Below, one piece after another: positions 9,028 to 17,104 of a stretch of 64,000 nt of DNA. The position numbers were made by a program, and so were the translations under genes. This DNA is from Planctomycetota bacterium (lineage in GTDB: Bacteria > Planctomycetota > Planctomycetia > Gemmatales > Gemmataceae). Within the stretch, counting starts at the first letter, position 1, and each line of letters begins with the position of its first letter. The stretch lies in contig JACPPF010000037.1 of the NCBI GenBank assembly GCA_016191165.1, positions 29,684-93,683 of the forward strand. The letters run 5' to 3'. The notes beneath the pieces were generated by a model that had not been told where the DNA came from, ran no database searches, and saw only the letters and a list, made by a program, of their open reading frames with translations.

Positions 9028-9413
9028 CCAGAGGATGGGTACGACTCCGGCGTTCGTGATGTTCACATCCCGCGTCAAGAGCGATGCTTCAACGCCATTG
9101 CTCCGCAGTTGCAGAACGGTGGCGACAATCAACCGATCGTGCATCTCTTCTATCGTTCTCAACGTCAACGAAAGATCGAGGATCGTCCGGTCCATCGGCA
9201 CGATCACCAATCGCCGATCCGCATCGACCTCAAGAAGTAGGTCGTGAACAGACGGAATTACGCAGCGTCTTTTCTCCACGACCCACCAAGCCTCGGCCAA
9301 TGCAGCGTGCTGGAGGGCTTCTCAATCGCTCGTTCGGCCGCCTGGCCGAGTCGGGGGTTTCCTTCAAGAAACCAGACCAACGCATGAGCGTCAACGACGA
9401 AATCGCGGGCCAT
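9028..9413 (-). pseudogene. PIN-domain toxin, frameshifted
   Basis: The ATG at 9413 starts MARDFVVDAHALVWFLEGNP, the first acidic strand of a PIN RNase, and runs through ERAIEKPSSTL before the frame is lost near 9305. The next frame resumes with LAEAWWVVEKRRCVIPSVHD, then HDRLIVATVLQL, SLLTRDVNI and AGVVPILW, the rest of a PIN domain. The four acidic positions (D, E, D, D) are all kept across the two frames. PIN toxins of VapC type cleave RNA. It starts two bases after the antitoxin stop, the usual order. A small deletion around 9300-9310 is the simplest cause. The 3' part has no stop of its own and runs in frame into citrate synthase. Confidence 0.8.
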
Positions 9414-9414
9414 C

Positions 9415-9639
9415 CTACTTTTCCCATTCCTTTTTCCCTCGCCAGTCGGCGATGCGAAAGTCATCCTCCGTCGAAAGCGTACCCGCGGAATATTTGCCGA
9501 ACTGCATCTGGCTCGATGGCTTTTTTTCCTCGCCTTCCTCAATCACGATGACGCGTACCTTCCCGTCACGAATGCCGACAGGCGTTTGCAGAAGTTCTAT
9601 TTTTCCTTGGGCATAGATACCAGGCACGATCGCAGTCAT
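9415..9639 (-). CDS. Antitoxin of the PIN-toxin module
   Basis: 74 residues from ATG 9639 with GAGGG upstream. It begins MTAIVPGIYAQGKIELLQTP, the short beta-rich DNA-binding start seen in many antitoxins paired with PIN toxins (a Phd/DUF104-like build). A Lys/Glu-rich middle (EEGEEKKPSSQ) and a toxin-wrapping tail ending KKEWEK follow. The gene is intact although its partner is frameshifted. It probably neutralised the PIN toxin and repressed its own promoter. No domain name can be given with certainty. Confidence 0.7.
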   Translation of the reverse strand: MTAIVPGIYAQGKIELLQTPVGIRDGKVRVIVIEEGEEKKPSSQMQFGKYSAGTLSTEDDFRIADWRGKKEWEK

Positions 9640-9970
9640 GGCAATTTCCCTCAAAAAACTGCGTCACGACGACGTCTCGGTAACGCTCGCATGCCGCCTC
9701 GCGATCGCTAGACCGCAAGCGGCGGGTCAAAACAACTGTTTAATCACGCGCCCGCCGACGGTGGAGGCCAAGCGCCGTCGCATTCGCGCTTTGGTTGGTC
9801 ACAACAGTTCCTCAAGATTCCTCGCCCCATGCAGGACACGCTCAACGATAAGCAGGTCACCGCTTGCGCGGTAAAAAAGCAGGTACTTCCTGAAACCACG
9901 AACCAAGGCTACTCGGAGCTCGTTCAATTCTAGCGAGGTTTCCACCTCAGACCAAAGCAACCCACGCATA

Positions 9971-10033
9971 CTAGCCCGAAGCGTAAGCGAGGGATCGCTT
10001 GCAACGGAAAACCTCGCTAACGCTTCGGGCTAG
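9971..10033. repeat. Long palindromic repeat inside the ParE gene
   Basis: The left arm ACTAGCCCGAAGCGTAAGCG (extending into AGG) begins at about 9971, and the right arm ends at about 10033 with CGCTTCGGGCTAGT. They pair over some 22 bases with about one mismatch. This is the clearest copy of the CCCGAAGCGTAAGCGAGG family that recurs in this window. It sits within the sequence that splits the ParE reading frame. Confidence 0.8.
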
Positions 10034-10107
10034 TATGCAAACTTGACTCAATCGCCATGAGTTTCGCGCTAGTATGCAAACTTGACTCAATCGCCATGAG
10101 TTTCGCG
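10030..10107. repeat. Exact 39-bp tandem duplication
   Basis: Two head-to-tail identical 39-base units, 10030-10068 and 10069-10107, each beginning CTAGTATGCAAACTTGACTC and ending GAGTTTCGCG. They abut the palindromic repeat and form part of the insertion splitting the ParE gene. Identity of the two copies suggests a recent slippage or insertion event. Confidence 0.85.
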
Positions 10108-10259
10108 GTTCAAGAACACTAGGCGGTCCGACTCGAATCGCGCCGCCGATTCTGGAAAATCAAGCAGGCGTCCAACTGTCTTTTCCACCGCGCCGAGGAA
10201 GCGGAGTGCGGAGCGCGGCCGATCTTGGCGAATGAGGTTGGCGATCTCGTCGATATCCC

Positions 10260-10544
10260 TCAAGGCGTTCTTTGAGTATTCTGCTTGCATGGATCCAACT
10301 CAGGGTGTTGGTCGTAAATCTTCTGTCGGCGGGCTCGCCAAAAGGCTTCGTCGCCCGGAACTTTTGGGGAGCGCACGCCTTCGAGAAGTTTCTCCTCCAG
10401 TTCCTTCCGGTCCTGTTCGCGTTCTTGTAGTTCGCCAAGCAACGATTGAACGTAGTCGGACGATGAGGAAAAGCCCTTTTTCGTCGCCTGTTTTTCGAGG
10501 AACGTTTTTAAGCTTTCACTCAACGGGATTTGCAATGTTTCCAT
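10260..10544 (-). CDS. parD: ParD-like antitoxin
   Basis: 94 residues from ATG 10544 with GGAGGG upstream. It opens METLQIPLSESLKTFLEKQA, a ribbon-helix-helix DNA-binding start, followed by SSSSDYVQSLLGELQEREQD, the typical ParD pattern. The C-terminal half is acidic and helical (LEEKLLEGV, DEAFWRARRQ) and would wrap the toxin. The gene is complete and its end overlaps the start of the broken ParE gene by 31 bases. It probably still represses its own promoter. It lies next to a second antitoxin with a broken partner (9415-9639). Confidence 0.85.
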   Translation of the reverse strand: METLQIPLSESLKTFLEKQATKKGFSSSSDYVQSLLGELQEREQDRKELEEKLLEGVRSPKVPGDEAFWRARRQKIYDQHPELDPCKQNTQRTP

Positions 10545-10566
10545 CGTGTACCCTCCAATCGCAAAA

Positions 10567-11958
10567 TCAAAACAACTCCTCAATCACCCGCCCGCCGATG
10601 TTGATGCCGAGGGTTGCCGATTGCTCTGTCGTGATGCCGACGGCGTGCATGATGGACGCCGCCAGATCCGCGGGCGTGACCGGGCGCAGGCGTGGACGTT
10701 CGGCACGGGCATCGCTTTCGCCGATGACCTGCCCGCCGCGCACGCCGCCGCCGGCGATCAGCGCGCTGTAGCAGTGCTCCCAGTGATCGCGGCCCGCCTT
10801 GTCGTTGATCCTGGGCGTGCGGCCAAATTCGCCGATCGCGACGACCAGCGTGGTCGCCAGCAGGCCTCGCTGGTGCAAATCCGTGAGCAAGGCGGGCAGC
10901 GTCTGATCGAGCCAGGGGGCTTGTCGATCTTGCATGATCTGGAAGTTGCGGTAGTGGTTGTCCCAGCCGCCGTCCCCCGCGTCCTCCTCGGCCTCGACGT
11001 GATCCGACCAGTTGACCTGCACGAACGGCACGCCATGCTCGACCAGCCGGCGCGCGAGCAGACACGACTGTCCAAAGCGCGTTCGGCCATAGCGATCGGC
11101 CAGCTCGGGCCGTTCGCGCGACAGATCGAACATGCGCGACGCTTCCGGTGTGGTCAACAAGGCGAGCGCCTGCGTGCGATAGTCGTCGATGGTGCGCTGA
11201 CTACCGGTGTCAAGCGATCGTCCTGCCTGGCCCAAAGCGCGCAGCAGTCGCTGGCGATTTTGTAGCCGCTCTGGTGAAAGATTCGCCGGCAGTTGCAGAG
11301 CGGGAATGCGAGTGCCCTGGTCTGGGTCGTACAGGAGCCGAAAAGGATCGTAGAGTGCGCCAAGCGTGCCTCCGCCTTCGCCAGCGATGGCACGCTTGCC
11401 CTGATGAAGGCGTCCGCCGACCACCATGAATGGCGGCATTTCCGAGCGAAACCCCTTGGCCCGTGCCACGATCGAGCCTAGGCATGGCCGAACGCTCCCC
11501 GCCGCCGAGGCCCCGCCAAGGTTGACGCTGCCGACCGTGCTGCCCGTCAGGCCCGCCGTGCCCGCGACGCCGTGATCGTTGGAGGCGGTGTGGAGGGAGC
11601 GAATGATCGCAATGCGGTCAGTCCACTCGGCAATCTCCGGAAAAAGTTCGCCCATCCGTGTGCCGGCGACGCGCGTCTGGATCGACGAGAACGGGCCGCG
11701 ATACTCCATCGGCGCGTGGGGCTTCGGGTCCCAGGTGTCAAGCTGCGCCGGTCCGCCCCAAAGCCAAAGGAAGATCACCGCGCGAGCCGTCGTCGTTTTT
11801 TCGGCGAGCGGGGTCGCGTAAGCGGCCGGATTACTCGCCTGGAGTGAAAGCAAATCGGCCATCGACAGCCCGAGCGCCGCCCGGCCGACGGTCCGCACGA
11901 ACTCCCGTCGGCCAAGGCTCTGGCAGGCATACCGCCGATGATGTCCCATGAACAACAT
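10567..11958 (-). CDS. DUF1501 family protein
   Basis: About 463 residues. The start at 11958 has GGAG at an 8-base spacing; ATGs at 11964 and 11949 are alternatives. SLGRREFVRTVGRAALGLSM is a twin-arginine-like export signal, usual for DUF1501. Family landmarks include RAVIFLWLWGGPAQLDTWDP (alkaline-phosphatase-like fold start), HTASNDHGVAGTAGL, VPFVQVNWSDHV, WDNHYRNFQ and VAIGEFGRTPRIN with GRDHWEHCYSALIAGGGV. DUF1501 proteins belong to the sulfatase/phosphatase superfamily, are greatly expanded in Planctomycetes and usually follow a DUF1549/DUF1553 cytochrome-type gene. No such gene is adjacent here. Function unknown; probably periplasmic. Confidence 0.92.
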   Translation of the reverse strand: MLFMGHHRRYACQSLGRREFVRTVGRAALGLSMADLLSLQASNPAAYATPLAEKTTTARAVIFLWLWGGPAQLDTWDPKPHAPMEYRGPFSSIQTRVAGTRMGELFPEIAEWTDRIAIIRSLHTASNDHGVAGTAGLTGSTVGSVNLGGASAAGSVRPCLGSIVARAKGFRSEMPPFMVVGGRLHQGKRAIAGEGGGTLGALYDPFRLLYDPDQGTRIPALQLPANLSPERLQNRQRLLRALGQAGRSLDTGSQRTIDDYRTQALALLTTPEASRMFDLSRERPELADRYGRTRFGQSCLLARRLVEHGVPFVQVNWSDHVEAEEDAGDGGWDNHYRNFQIMQDRQAPWLDQTLPALLTDLHQRGLLATTLVVAIGEFGRTPRINDKAGRDHWEHCYSALIAGGGVRGGQVIGESDARAERPRLRPVTPADLAASIMHAVGITTEQSATLGINIGGRVIEELF

Positions 11959-12059
11959 CAACATCTCTCCGCGCGTGGCGTGGGGGGCAGTGGGATTATA
12001 GCAGAATCGGAAGGGCCGTTGTGAGTTCGCCGTCCCATCGTCCGATCAAGGATTGTCGC

Positions 12060-13481
12060 TCAAACTTTCGCCAGCACCTCGCCCATGCTTCGGTCCAGAA
12101 TCGACAACATTTCATCAATCTGCTCGGCGGTGACCACCAGCGCCGGCCCGAACGCCAACCAATGCGGATCGAAGCGACACAAAAGGCCGTTGGCCAGCGC
12201 CTGCTTTCCGACTTGCGTGCCGAAGGCGACCGTTTGGGGAAACTGTTCCTTCGTCCTGGGATTCTTGACGAACTCCATGCCAAGGAACAGTCCCTTGCCG
12301 CGGATGTCGCCGATGACGCCGTATTTGTCCGCGAGTTTCTGGAAGCCGGCCTTGAGCCTGGCGCCCTGCGTACGGGCGTTGGCACACAGATCGCGTTCGA
12401 GGATTTCGCGCAGCACGGCAATGCCGGCCGCGCAGGAAATCGGATTGCCCTCGAAGGTGTGGCCTTCGACGAAACCCGGATTCTCGCTGATCGGCCCCCA
12501 GAAGGCGTCGGCGATGGGCTGCCGGCAGATCATCGCCGAGACTGGCACGAACCCGCCCGACATGCCCTTGCCCGTGCAGATGACATCGGGGACCACGCCA
12601 AACGTCTCCGCGGCGAACATGCGTCCCGTGCGGCCGATGCCGGTGATGATCTCATCGAAGATGAGCAGTACGTTGTGGCGATCGCACAACTCGCGCAGCA
12701 TCGGCAGGTATTCCTCGGGCGGGTCGATGATGCCGCCGGTGTGGCCGATGGGCTCGACCATGACCGCAGCCACGGTTGCCGGGTCTTCCATGTCAATGAC
12801 ATCGTTAACAAGCGACGCGCACGTGATGTTGCAGCCATGCTCCCCTCGCCCCTCGTGGGAGAGGGGTTGGGGGTGAGGGACATAGGTCTTGCCAAACGGA
12901 CAACGGTAGCAAGTCGGTGGAAAGACCTTTACGAAGCCGGGCGGCAGCGGTTCGTTCACGGTCTTGCGGGACTTCAGGCCCGATGCGGCCAGGGAGCCCA
13001 TGGTTGAACCGTGCCAGGACTGGTAGCGGCTGATGATCTTGTACTTGGCTGGGTTGCCGGTCAGCTTGTGGTATTGGCGGGCCAGTTTGATCGCCGCCTC
13101 GGTGACTTCGGAGCCGCCGCACTGAAACTTGACCGTCGAAAGATCGCCCGGCGCGACCTCGGCCAGCAGATTCGCAAGTTGGACGGCGACCGGATTCGTG
13201 CCGTGCATGGGGGGCGAAAAGTGAAGCGTATCGAGTTGCGTGCGAACCGCGTCGATAACGCGCCGGTTGTTGTGCCCGACCGAGGCAACGTAGATGCCCG
13301 ACAGCGCATCGAAATAGCGCTTGCCCGCCACATCCCAGTAGAACACGCCGTCCGCCTTCGCCATGATCAGCGGCTGCTTGGTCCATTCGTACATCTGATC
13401 GCGCACGAAGATATGGCGGAGGAAGGACTCCTCGGTGGTCTGCGCCTCGGTAATGAGATCGGGAAACGAATGGGATGGCAT
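12060..13481 (-). CDS. Class III PLP-dependent aminotransferase
   Basis: 473 residues from ATG 13481. Features of the ornithine/omega-amino-acid transaminase family: YWDVAGKRYFDALSGIYVAS at the N-terminus, FQCGGSEVTEAAIKLARQYH (cofactor phosphate loop), LLIFDEIITGIGRTGRMFA (Asp contacting the pyridine N) and CTGKGMSGGFVPVSAM with the Schiff-base Lys. The donor amine is unknown; homologues are labelled aspartate/beta-alanine-pyruvate or taurine aminotransferases. An in-frame insert (about residues 200-216, VPHPQPLSHEGRG) is a dispersed repeat inside the coding sequence. It is likely in a surface loop, since the rest of the protein is intact. No operon partner is apparent. Confidence 0.9.
   Translation of the reverse strand: MPSHSFPDLITEAQTTEESFLRHIFVRDQMYEWTKQPLIMAKADGVFYWDVAGKRYFDALSGIYVASVGHNNRRVIDAVRTQLDTLHFSPPMHGTNPVAVQLANLLAEVAPGDLSTVKFQCGGSEVTEAAIKLARQYHKLTGNPAKYKIISRYQSWHGSTMGSLAASGLKSRKTVNEPLPPGFVKVFPPTCYRCPFGKTYVPHPQPLSHEGRGEHGCNITCASLVNDVIDMEDPATVAAVMVEPIGHTGGIIDPPEEYLPMLRELCDRHNVLLIFDEIITGIGRTGRMFAAETFGVVPDVICTGKGMSGGFVPVSAMICRQPIADAFWGPISENPGFVEGHTFEGNPISCAAGIAVLREILERDLCANARTQGARLKAGFQKLADKYGVIGDIRGKGLFLGMEFVKNPRTKEQFPQTVAFGTQVGKQALANGLLCRFDPHWLAFGPALVVTAEQIDEMLSILDRSMGEVLAKV
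12836..12880. repeat. SPLPWERG-type dispersed repeat inside the aminotransferase gene
   Basis: The plus strand reads CTCCCCTCGCCCCTCGTGGG then GAGAGGGGTTGGGGGTGAGG, a palindromic element widely scattered in bacterial genomes, usually between genes. Here it lies in frame within the coding sequence and adds about 15 residues. A related copy lies within the helicase gene at about 32868-32916. Confidence 0.8.
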
Positions 13482-13690
13482 GACCGTGGCCCTTGAAGCG
13501 GTTGCGGTTGGAGCGATAGTCAACAGTCTAATGGGCGCGGGCCGGAATTGCAAGAAAACGGCGCCGCGATCGCCGCATCGCATGGTTTGCGTCAAAAATT
13601 CCGAATATCGGCCGGGCAAAATTGGCAGCCACTGAAAAAGTGACCTAGAGTCGAGTGAAGGTTAATTCGGATCAGACGGCCGGGATAAAG

Positions 13691-15211
13691 ATGGATAATC
13701 CACGAACGCTCGCCCGCAACATGATTTGGAACTGGGCCGGCTTGGCCTTGGGTATGGCGGCCGGGTTCGTGGTCATGCCGTTTTTGATTCGCCGGCTGGG
13801 TGAGACCAACTACGGCCTGTGGGTTTTGATTGGCTCGCTGACGAGCTATTTTGGCCTTCTGGACCTGGGCGTGCGGGGATCGATTGGCAGATTCATCGCA
13901 TTACACCGGGCGCGGGGAGATCAGGAGGCGGTCAACGCGACCTTGAGTACGTCGATGGCCATTCTGGGAACGCTTGCGTTCTTGGCCGTGGTCGGCGTTC
14001 TGGCGCTGGTGGTGGTTTTTTTCCAGCTGTTCGAGGTCTCCCCCGATGAGGTCGCCAACGTTCGCCTTGCCCTGGTGATCGTTGGGCTAAACCTGGCGTT
14101 GTCGTTTCCATTTAGCCTTTTCGACGCCATTCTCTGGGCGTACCAGAGATTTGACCTCCTGAACGCGATTGATATTCCGACCATCCTCGTGCGGACGGTT
14201 TTGACCTTTGCTCTGATCGACGGCGAAGGCGATCTGGTGACGTTGGCGGTGCTCACGCTCCTGAGCGCCGTTTTGAATGCGGCCGCCAAGGCGGTTGCGA
14301 GCTACTACCTCGATCGAGGCCTCCGGATCAAGGTTGGGCTGGTGCGGCGCGAAATGGCCGGGGCGCTTTTTGGGTATGGGTTCTGGCACTTTCTGCTGAC
14401 GGTCACCGTGCTGGTGTCGGGGCAGATGAGCCTCTTGATCGTCGGCGCGATGTTGAGTGTCGGGTTGGTGACGGTCTACAGCATTGCCCACCGCCTGGTT
14501 GGAATCGCTGGCGCTTTCTTGAATGCCGTGACCGGCGTGCTCACGCCGGTGGCAACCACGAACCACGCGGAGGATCAAGCGGAGCGACAACAGGACTTGT
14601 TCATTGCAGGAGGGAAATACTGCCTGGCCCTGGGGCTTTTCTTCTGGGGTTTCTTCTTTTTCCTCGGCCAGTCGCTTCTGCTCCTCTGGCTGGGCTCGGA
14701 GCAGAGCGGTGCGGCGGAACTGCTGATCTTGATGGCTTCGGGTTTGATCCTGCCCATGTCCCAGCGCGTCACCCATAGCATCCTTTTGGGCATGGGACGC
14801 CACAAGGTGATTGCCCTGGTCGGCGTGGCTGAGAGTTTCGCGGGTACGATCCTGGCGCTGGCCGTCGCCGGGCGATTTGGCCTGATCGGGGTGTGCCTCG
14901 CCTTCGTGGCGTGCGAATTCGTCTGTCGAGGGGTCATTCAGGCCATGTATACGTGTCGGCTGCTGGGGGTTTCGTATCGCCGGTATGTTGTCAACGCCCT
15001 GACGCCGCCGTTGATCGCGGCCGTGCTTCCGACGCTTGGATTGGCCGGCGTGACCTGGTTCTGGATGCCGGCGACCTGGCCGCAATTGATCCTGGCGACT
15101 GGCGTGTTCAGCCTGATTTTCCTGGGCTCGTGCGTGTTATTCCTGAACGCCGGGCTCGGTCTGCGCCACGGGGTTTTCCCGACGTTCGGGACGGTTCCGA
15201 AGGAGGCCTGA
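13691..15211 (+). CDS. Polysaccharide/lipid flippase (Wzx/MVF-like membrane protein)
   Basis: 506 residues from ATG 13691; a GTG at 13655 could add 12 residues. There are about 12-14 hydrophobic segments across the protein. The N-terminus NMIWNWAGLALGMAAGFVVM followed by PFLIRRLGETNYGLWVLIGS is the classic start of polysaccharide-biosynthesis flippases of the MOP superfamily. These move lipid-linked oligosaccharides or lipid-linked peptides across the inner membrane. It opens a run of eight plus-strand genes reaching 23150, which suggests it exports the product of that cluster. The substrate is not known. Confidence 0.85.
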   Translation: MDNPRTLARNMIWNWAGLALGMAAGFVVMPFLIRRLGETNYGLWVLIGSLTSYFGLLDLGVRGSIGRFIALHRARGDQEAVNATLSTSMAILGTLAFLAVVGVLALVVVFFQLFEVSPDEVANVRLALVIVGLNLALSFPFSLFDAILWAYQRFDLLNAIDIPTILVRTVLTFALIDGEGDLVTLAVLTLLSAVLNAAAKAVASYYLDRGLRIKVGLVRREMAGALFGYGFWHFLLTVTVLVSGQMSLLIVGAMLSVGLVTVYSIAHRLVGIAGAFLNAVTGVLTPVATTNHAEDQAERQQDLFIAGGKYCLALGLFFWGFFFFLGQSLLLLWLGSEQSGAAELLILMASGLILPMSQRVTHSILLGMGRHKVIALVGVAESFAGTILALAVAGRFGLIGVCLAFVACEFVCRGVIQAMYTCRLLGVSYRRYVVNALTPPLIAAVLPTLGLAGVTWFWMPATWPQLILATGVFSLIFLGSCVLFLNAGLGLRHGVFPTFGTVPKEA

Positions 15212-15239
15212 AGTACCAGGCCGGCGGTCGAGTCTTTGT

Positions 15240-15370
15240 TTCTCGCAAAGACGCAAAGATCGCAAAGTAGGACAAGAGAATGGACGGGCGAGGAGTACAA
15301 GCAGAGGGGTGACAATTACAGCCGGTTCCCTCGGTTGAATTCCTTTGCGTCCTTGGCGGCTTTGCGAGAA
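15240..15370. repeat. Inverted repeat pair, TCTCGCAAAGACGCAAAG family
   Basis: The left arm (15240-15267, TTCTCGCAAAGACGCAAAGA then TCGCAAAG) is complementary, with mismatches, to the right arm (15342-15370, CTTTGCGTCCTTGGCGGCTT then TGCGAGAA). The 74 bases between them have no clear gene. This kind of repeat is scattered in many bacterial genomes. It sits in the 173-base gap between the flippase and the reductase. Confidence 0.7.
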
Positions 15371-15384
15371 CTCAAGAAAGGCTA

Positions 15385-16287
15385 ATGGCCATGTCGGCCG
15401 TGACGAAACCGGTCATTGGCATCCTGTTCCCCGGCGAAATGGGGTCCACGCTGGGACGGCTTCTGATTGGCCAGGGATATCGCGTGATTACCACGTTCGC
15501 GGGCCGAAGCGCGCGAACCCAGCGACTGTCGGGCGACGCGGGTCTGGAAACGGTCGCTTCCATCGCCGACCTCGCTCGTGGGGCCCAAGTTGTTTTGTCG
15601 TCGGTGCCGCCCGGCGTGGCGCAGGCGGTGGCCAGGGGGTATTGCCTCAACATCGCTCCAGCGCAAGCGCCGTTGTACGTGGATCTCAACTCCATCTCCC
15701 CGGAGGAGACCCTCGCGATTGCCGAGGCGTGCAAACAAAGAGGAGTTCGCTTCGTGGATGGAGCGATTCACGGCATGGCGGCACGACTGCCCGAGGCCGG
15801 GACTCTCTACCTAAGCGGACCGTGGGCCAACGAGGTGGCGGAAATGTTCGCTCCGGTGATGCGGGTCAAGGTTCTGGGCGAAACCGCAGGCCAGGCGTCG
15901 GCGTTCAAGATGCTGATTTCTGGCCTGGCCAAGGGAGTCGTCGCCCTTTTTCTGGAAATGGCCCTCGCGGCCCGTGAGGCGGACCTTCTGGACGAGTTAT
16001 TGACGTGCTATCGCGATGCCTATCCCGGCATCATGGAACTGGTGGATCGGCTCCTGCCGACCTATCCCATGCACGCGGCCCGGCGCGGCGTCGAACTGGA
16101 GGAGGTCGGACGAACGTTCCGCGGCCTGGGCTTACGGCCTTGCCTGGTGTCGGCGGCACAGCAGCTCACCGCGGCGGTGGGGCGGCTTGACCTGGCCGAC
16201 CGAAAACGAAGCGACGCCGCGAAATGGTCCGTGCCCGAAGTGATCGAAGTAATTTTTGCTGGCAACCCGCTGCGGGCATTCCAATAA
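15385..16287 (+). CDS. NAD(P)-dependent oxidoreductase, 3-hydroxyisobutyrate-dehydrogenase-like (DUF1932 type)
   Basis: 300 residues. The N-terminal Rossmann domain starts VIGILFPGEMGSTLGRLLIG, with GxxGxxG altered to PGEMGST as in DUF1932 relatives. VLSSVPPGVAQAVA and VDLNSISPEETLAIAEACKQ follow the beta-hydroxyacid dehydrogenase pattern. The middle of the protein contains VDGAIHG and YLSGPWANEV. The C-terminal helical domain begins at FKMLISGLAKGVVALFLEMA, with the catalytic Lys region at about residue 173. The family reduces or oxidises small beta-hydroxy acids such as hydroxyisobutyrate or tartronate semialdehyde. It lies in the cluster with a RraA-like gene 63 bases downstream, so it may supply or consume a hydroxy-acid building block. 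Substrate unknown. Confidence 0.85.
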   Translation: MAMSAVTKPVIGILFPGEMGSTLGRLLIGQGYRVITTFAGRSARTQRLSGDAGLETVASIADLARGAQVVLSSVPPGVAQAVARGYCLNIAPAQAPLYVDLNSISPEETLAIAEACKQRGVRFVDGAIHGMAARLPEAGTLYLSGPWANEVAEMFAPVMRVKVLGETAGQASAFKMLISGLAKGVVALFLEMALAAREADLLDELLTCYRDAYPGIMELVDRLLPTYPMHAARRGVELEEVGRTFRGLGLRPCLVSAAQQLTAAVGRLDLADRKRSDAAKWSVPEVIEVIFAGNPLRAFQ

Positions 16288-16350
16288 CCAGCCCCACGCG
16301 CCAGTGTGGGGGCTTGCCCGGCGATTCCAGCCTTTGGAGGGGATAAAGTC

Positions 16351-17103
16351 ATGGCGAAAAAACCGCGCTCGGCAGAACTGCATCCTGGCCCCGGGTTCCG
16401 CGTGAGGACCGACTTTCCGCGCCTGGACAAGGCCCTGTATCAACAACTAGGGGAATTTCCCACTCCCGACATCTCCGACCTGTTGAATCGGCTTTACGCC
16501 GTGGACCCGGCCATCACCTGCCTGACCGGCGCCCACCACCGCTTGTGTGGGCCGGCCTGCACGGTCAAGGTGTTTCCTGGCGACAACCTTCTGGTTCACA
16601 AGTCACTGGATGTTGCCCAGCCTGGCGACATCGTGGTCGTGGACGCCGGGGGATCAACCATGAACGCGGTCCTCGGCGATCTGGTTTCGACCAAGGCCAA
16701 GCATCGGCACATCGCCGGCTTCATCGTCGATGGCCTGATCCGCGATCTGCCCGGGATCATGCCGCTGGATTTTCCGATCTTCGCACGCGGCGTCACTCCC
16801 ATCGGTCCCTTGCATCGCGGGCCGGGGGAGATCAATTTTCCGATCTGTTGCGGCGGCATCGTGGTCAATCCGGGCGACATCATCGTGGGCGATGCCGCCG
16901 GCGTCGTCGTGGTGCCGCGGGAGATCACCCACGAACTTTTGGCCAGGCTGCAAAGCCACGAGGAAGCGAATGCGGCCTATTTCGCATCGGTCAAACGAGG
17001 CGATTTCTCCAATCAGTGGGTGGACCGAATGCTCGAAGAGCTGAATTGCCCCACGTTTGAAGCGGAACCATGTTTTTCCACCATGAAACCCGAGGAGTTC
17101 TGA
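16351..17103 (+). CDS. RraA / HMG-aldolase-like protein
   Basis: 250 residues from ATG 16351, preceded by GGAGGGG. Core signature: AGFIVDGLIRDLPGIMPLDF with the Asp/Arg-Asp pair, then GGIVVNPGDIIVGDAAGVVV. The N-terminal part has DISDLLNRLYAVDP in place of the usual VSDAL. It would cleave 4-hydroxy-4-methyl-2-oxoglutarate-like compounds or decarboxylate oxaloacetate, giving pyruvate. It sits between a hydroxyacid-dehydrogenase-like gene and a dioxygenase-like gene; the stop is one base from the next start, so it is part of an operon. It is the second RraA-like gene in the window (first at 4630). Confidence 0.83.
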   Translation: MAKKPRSAELHPGPGFRVRTDFPRLDKALYQQLGEFPTPDISDLLNRLYAVDPAITCLTGAHHRLCGPACTVKVFPGDNLLVHKSLDVAQPGDIVVVDAGGSTMNAVLGDLVSTKAKHRHIAGFIVDGLIRDLPGIMPLDFPIFARGVTPIGPLHRGPGEINFPICCGGIVVNPGDIIVGDAAGVVVVPREITHELLARLQSHEEANAAYFASVKRGDFSNQWVDRMLEELNCPTFEAEPCFSTMKPEEF

Positions 17104-17104
17104 A

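Larger units (their letters stand above)
9799..10290 (-). pseudogene. parE: ParE/RelE-family toxin, interrupted by repeat sequence
   Basis: The 5' part (10290 to about 10120) encodes MQAEYSKNALRDIDEIANLI and LLDFPESAARFESDR, the first two-thirds of a ParE toxin. The 3' part (about 9930 to 9799) encodes LNELRVALVRGFRKYLLFYR and VERVLHGARNLEELL, the ParE C-terminus, in a different frame. About 190 bases between them consist of a 39-base tandem duplication and a large inverted repeat, with stop codons. ParE toxins inhibit gyrase. The 5' part overlaps the 3' end of the ParD-like antitoxin, the normal operon arrangement. The toxin is almost surely inactive. Confidence 0.82.

Noticed and set aside
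16545..17060. Plus-strand frame overlapping the second RraA-like gene
   Set aside because: Arg/Gly-rich shadow; the RraA frame has family motifs and a ribosome-binding site.
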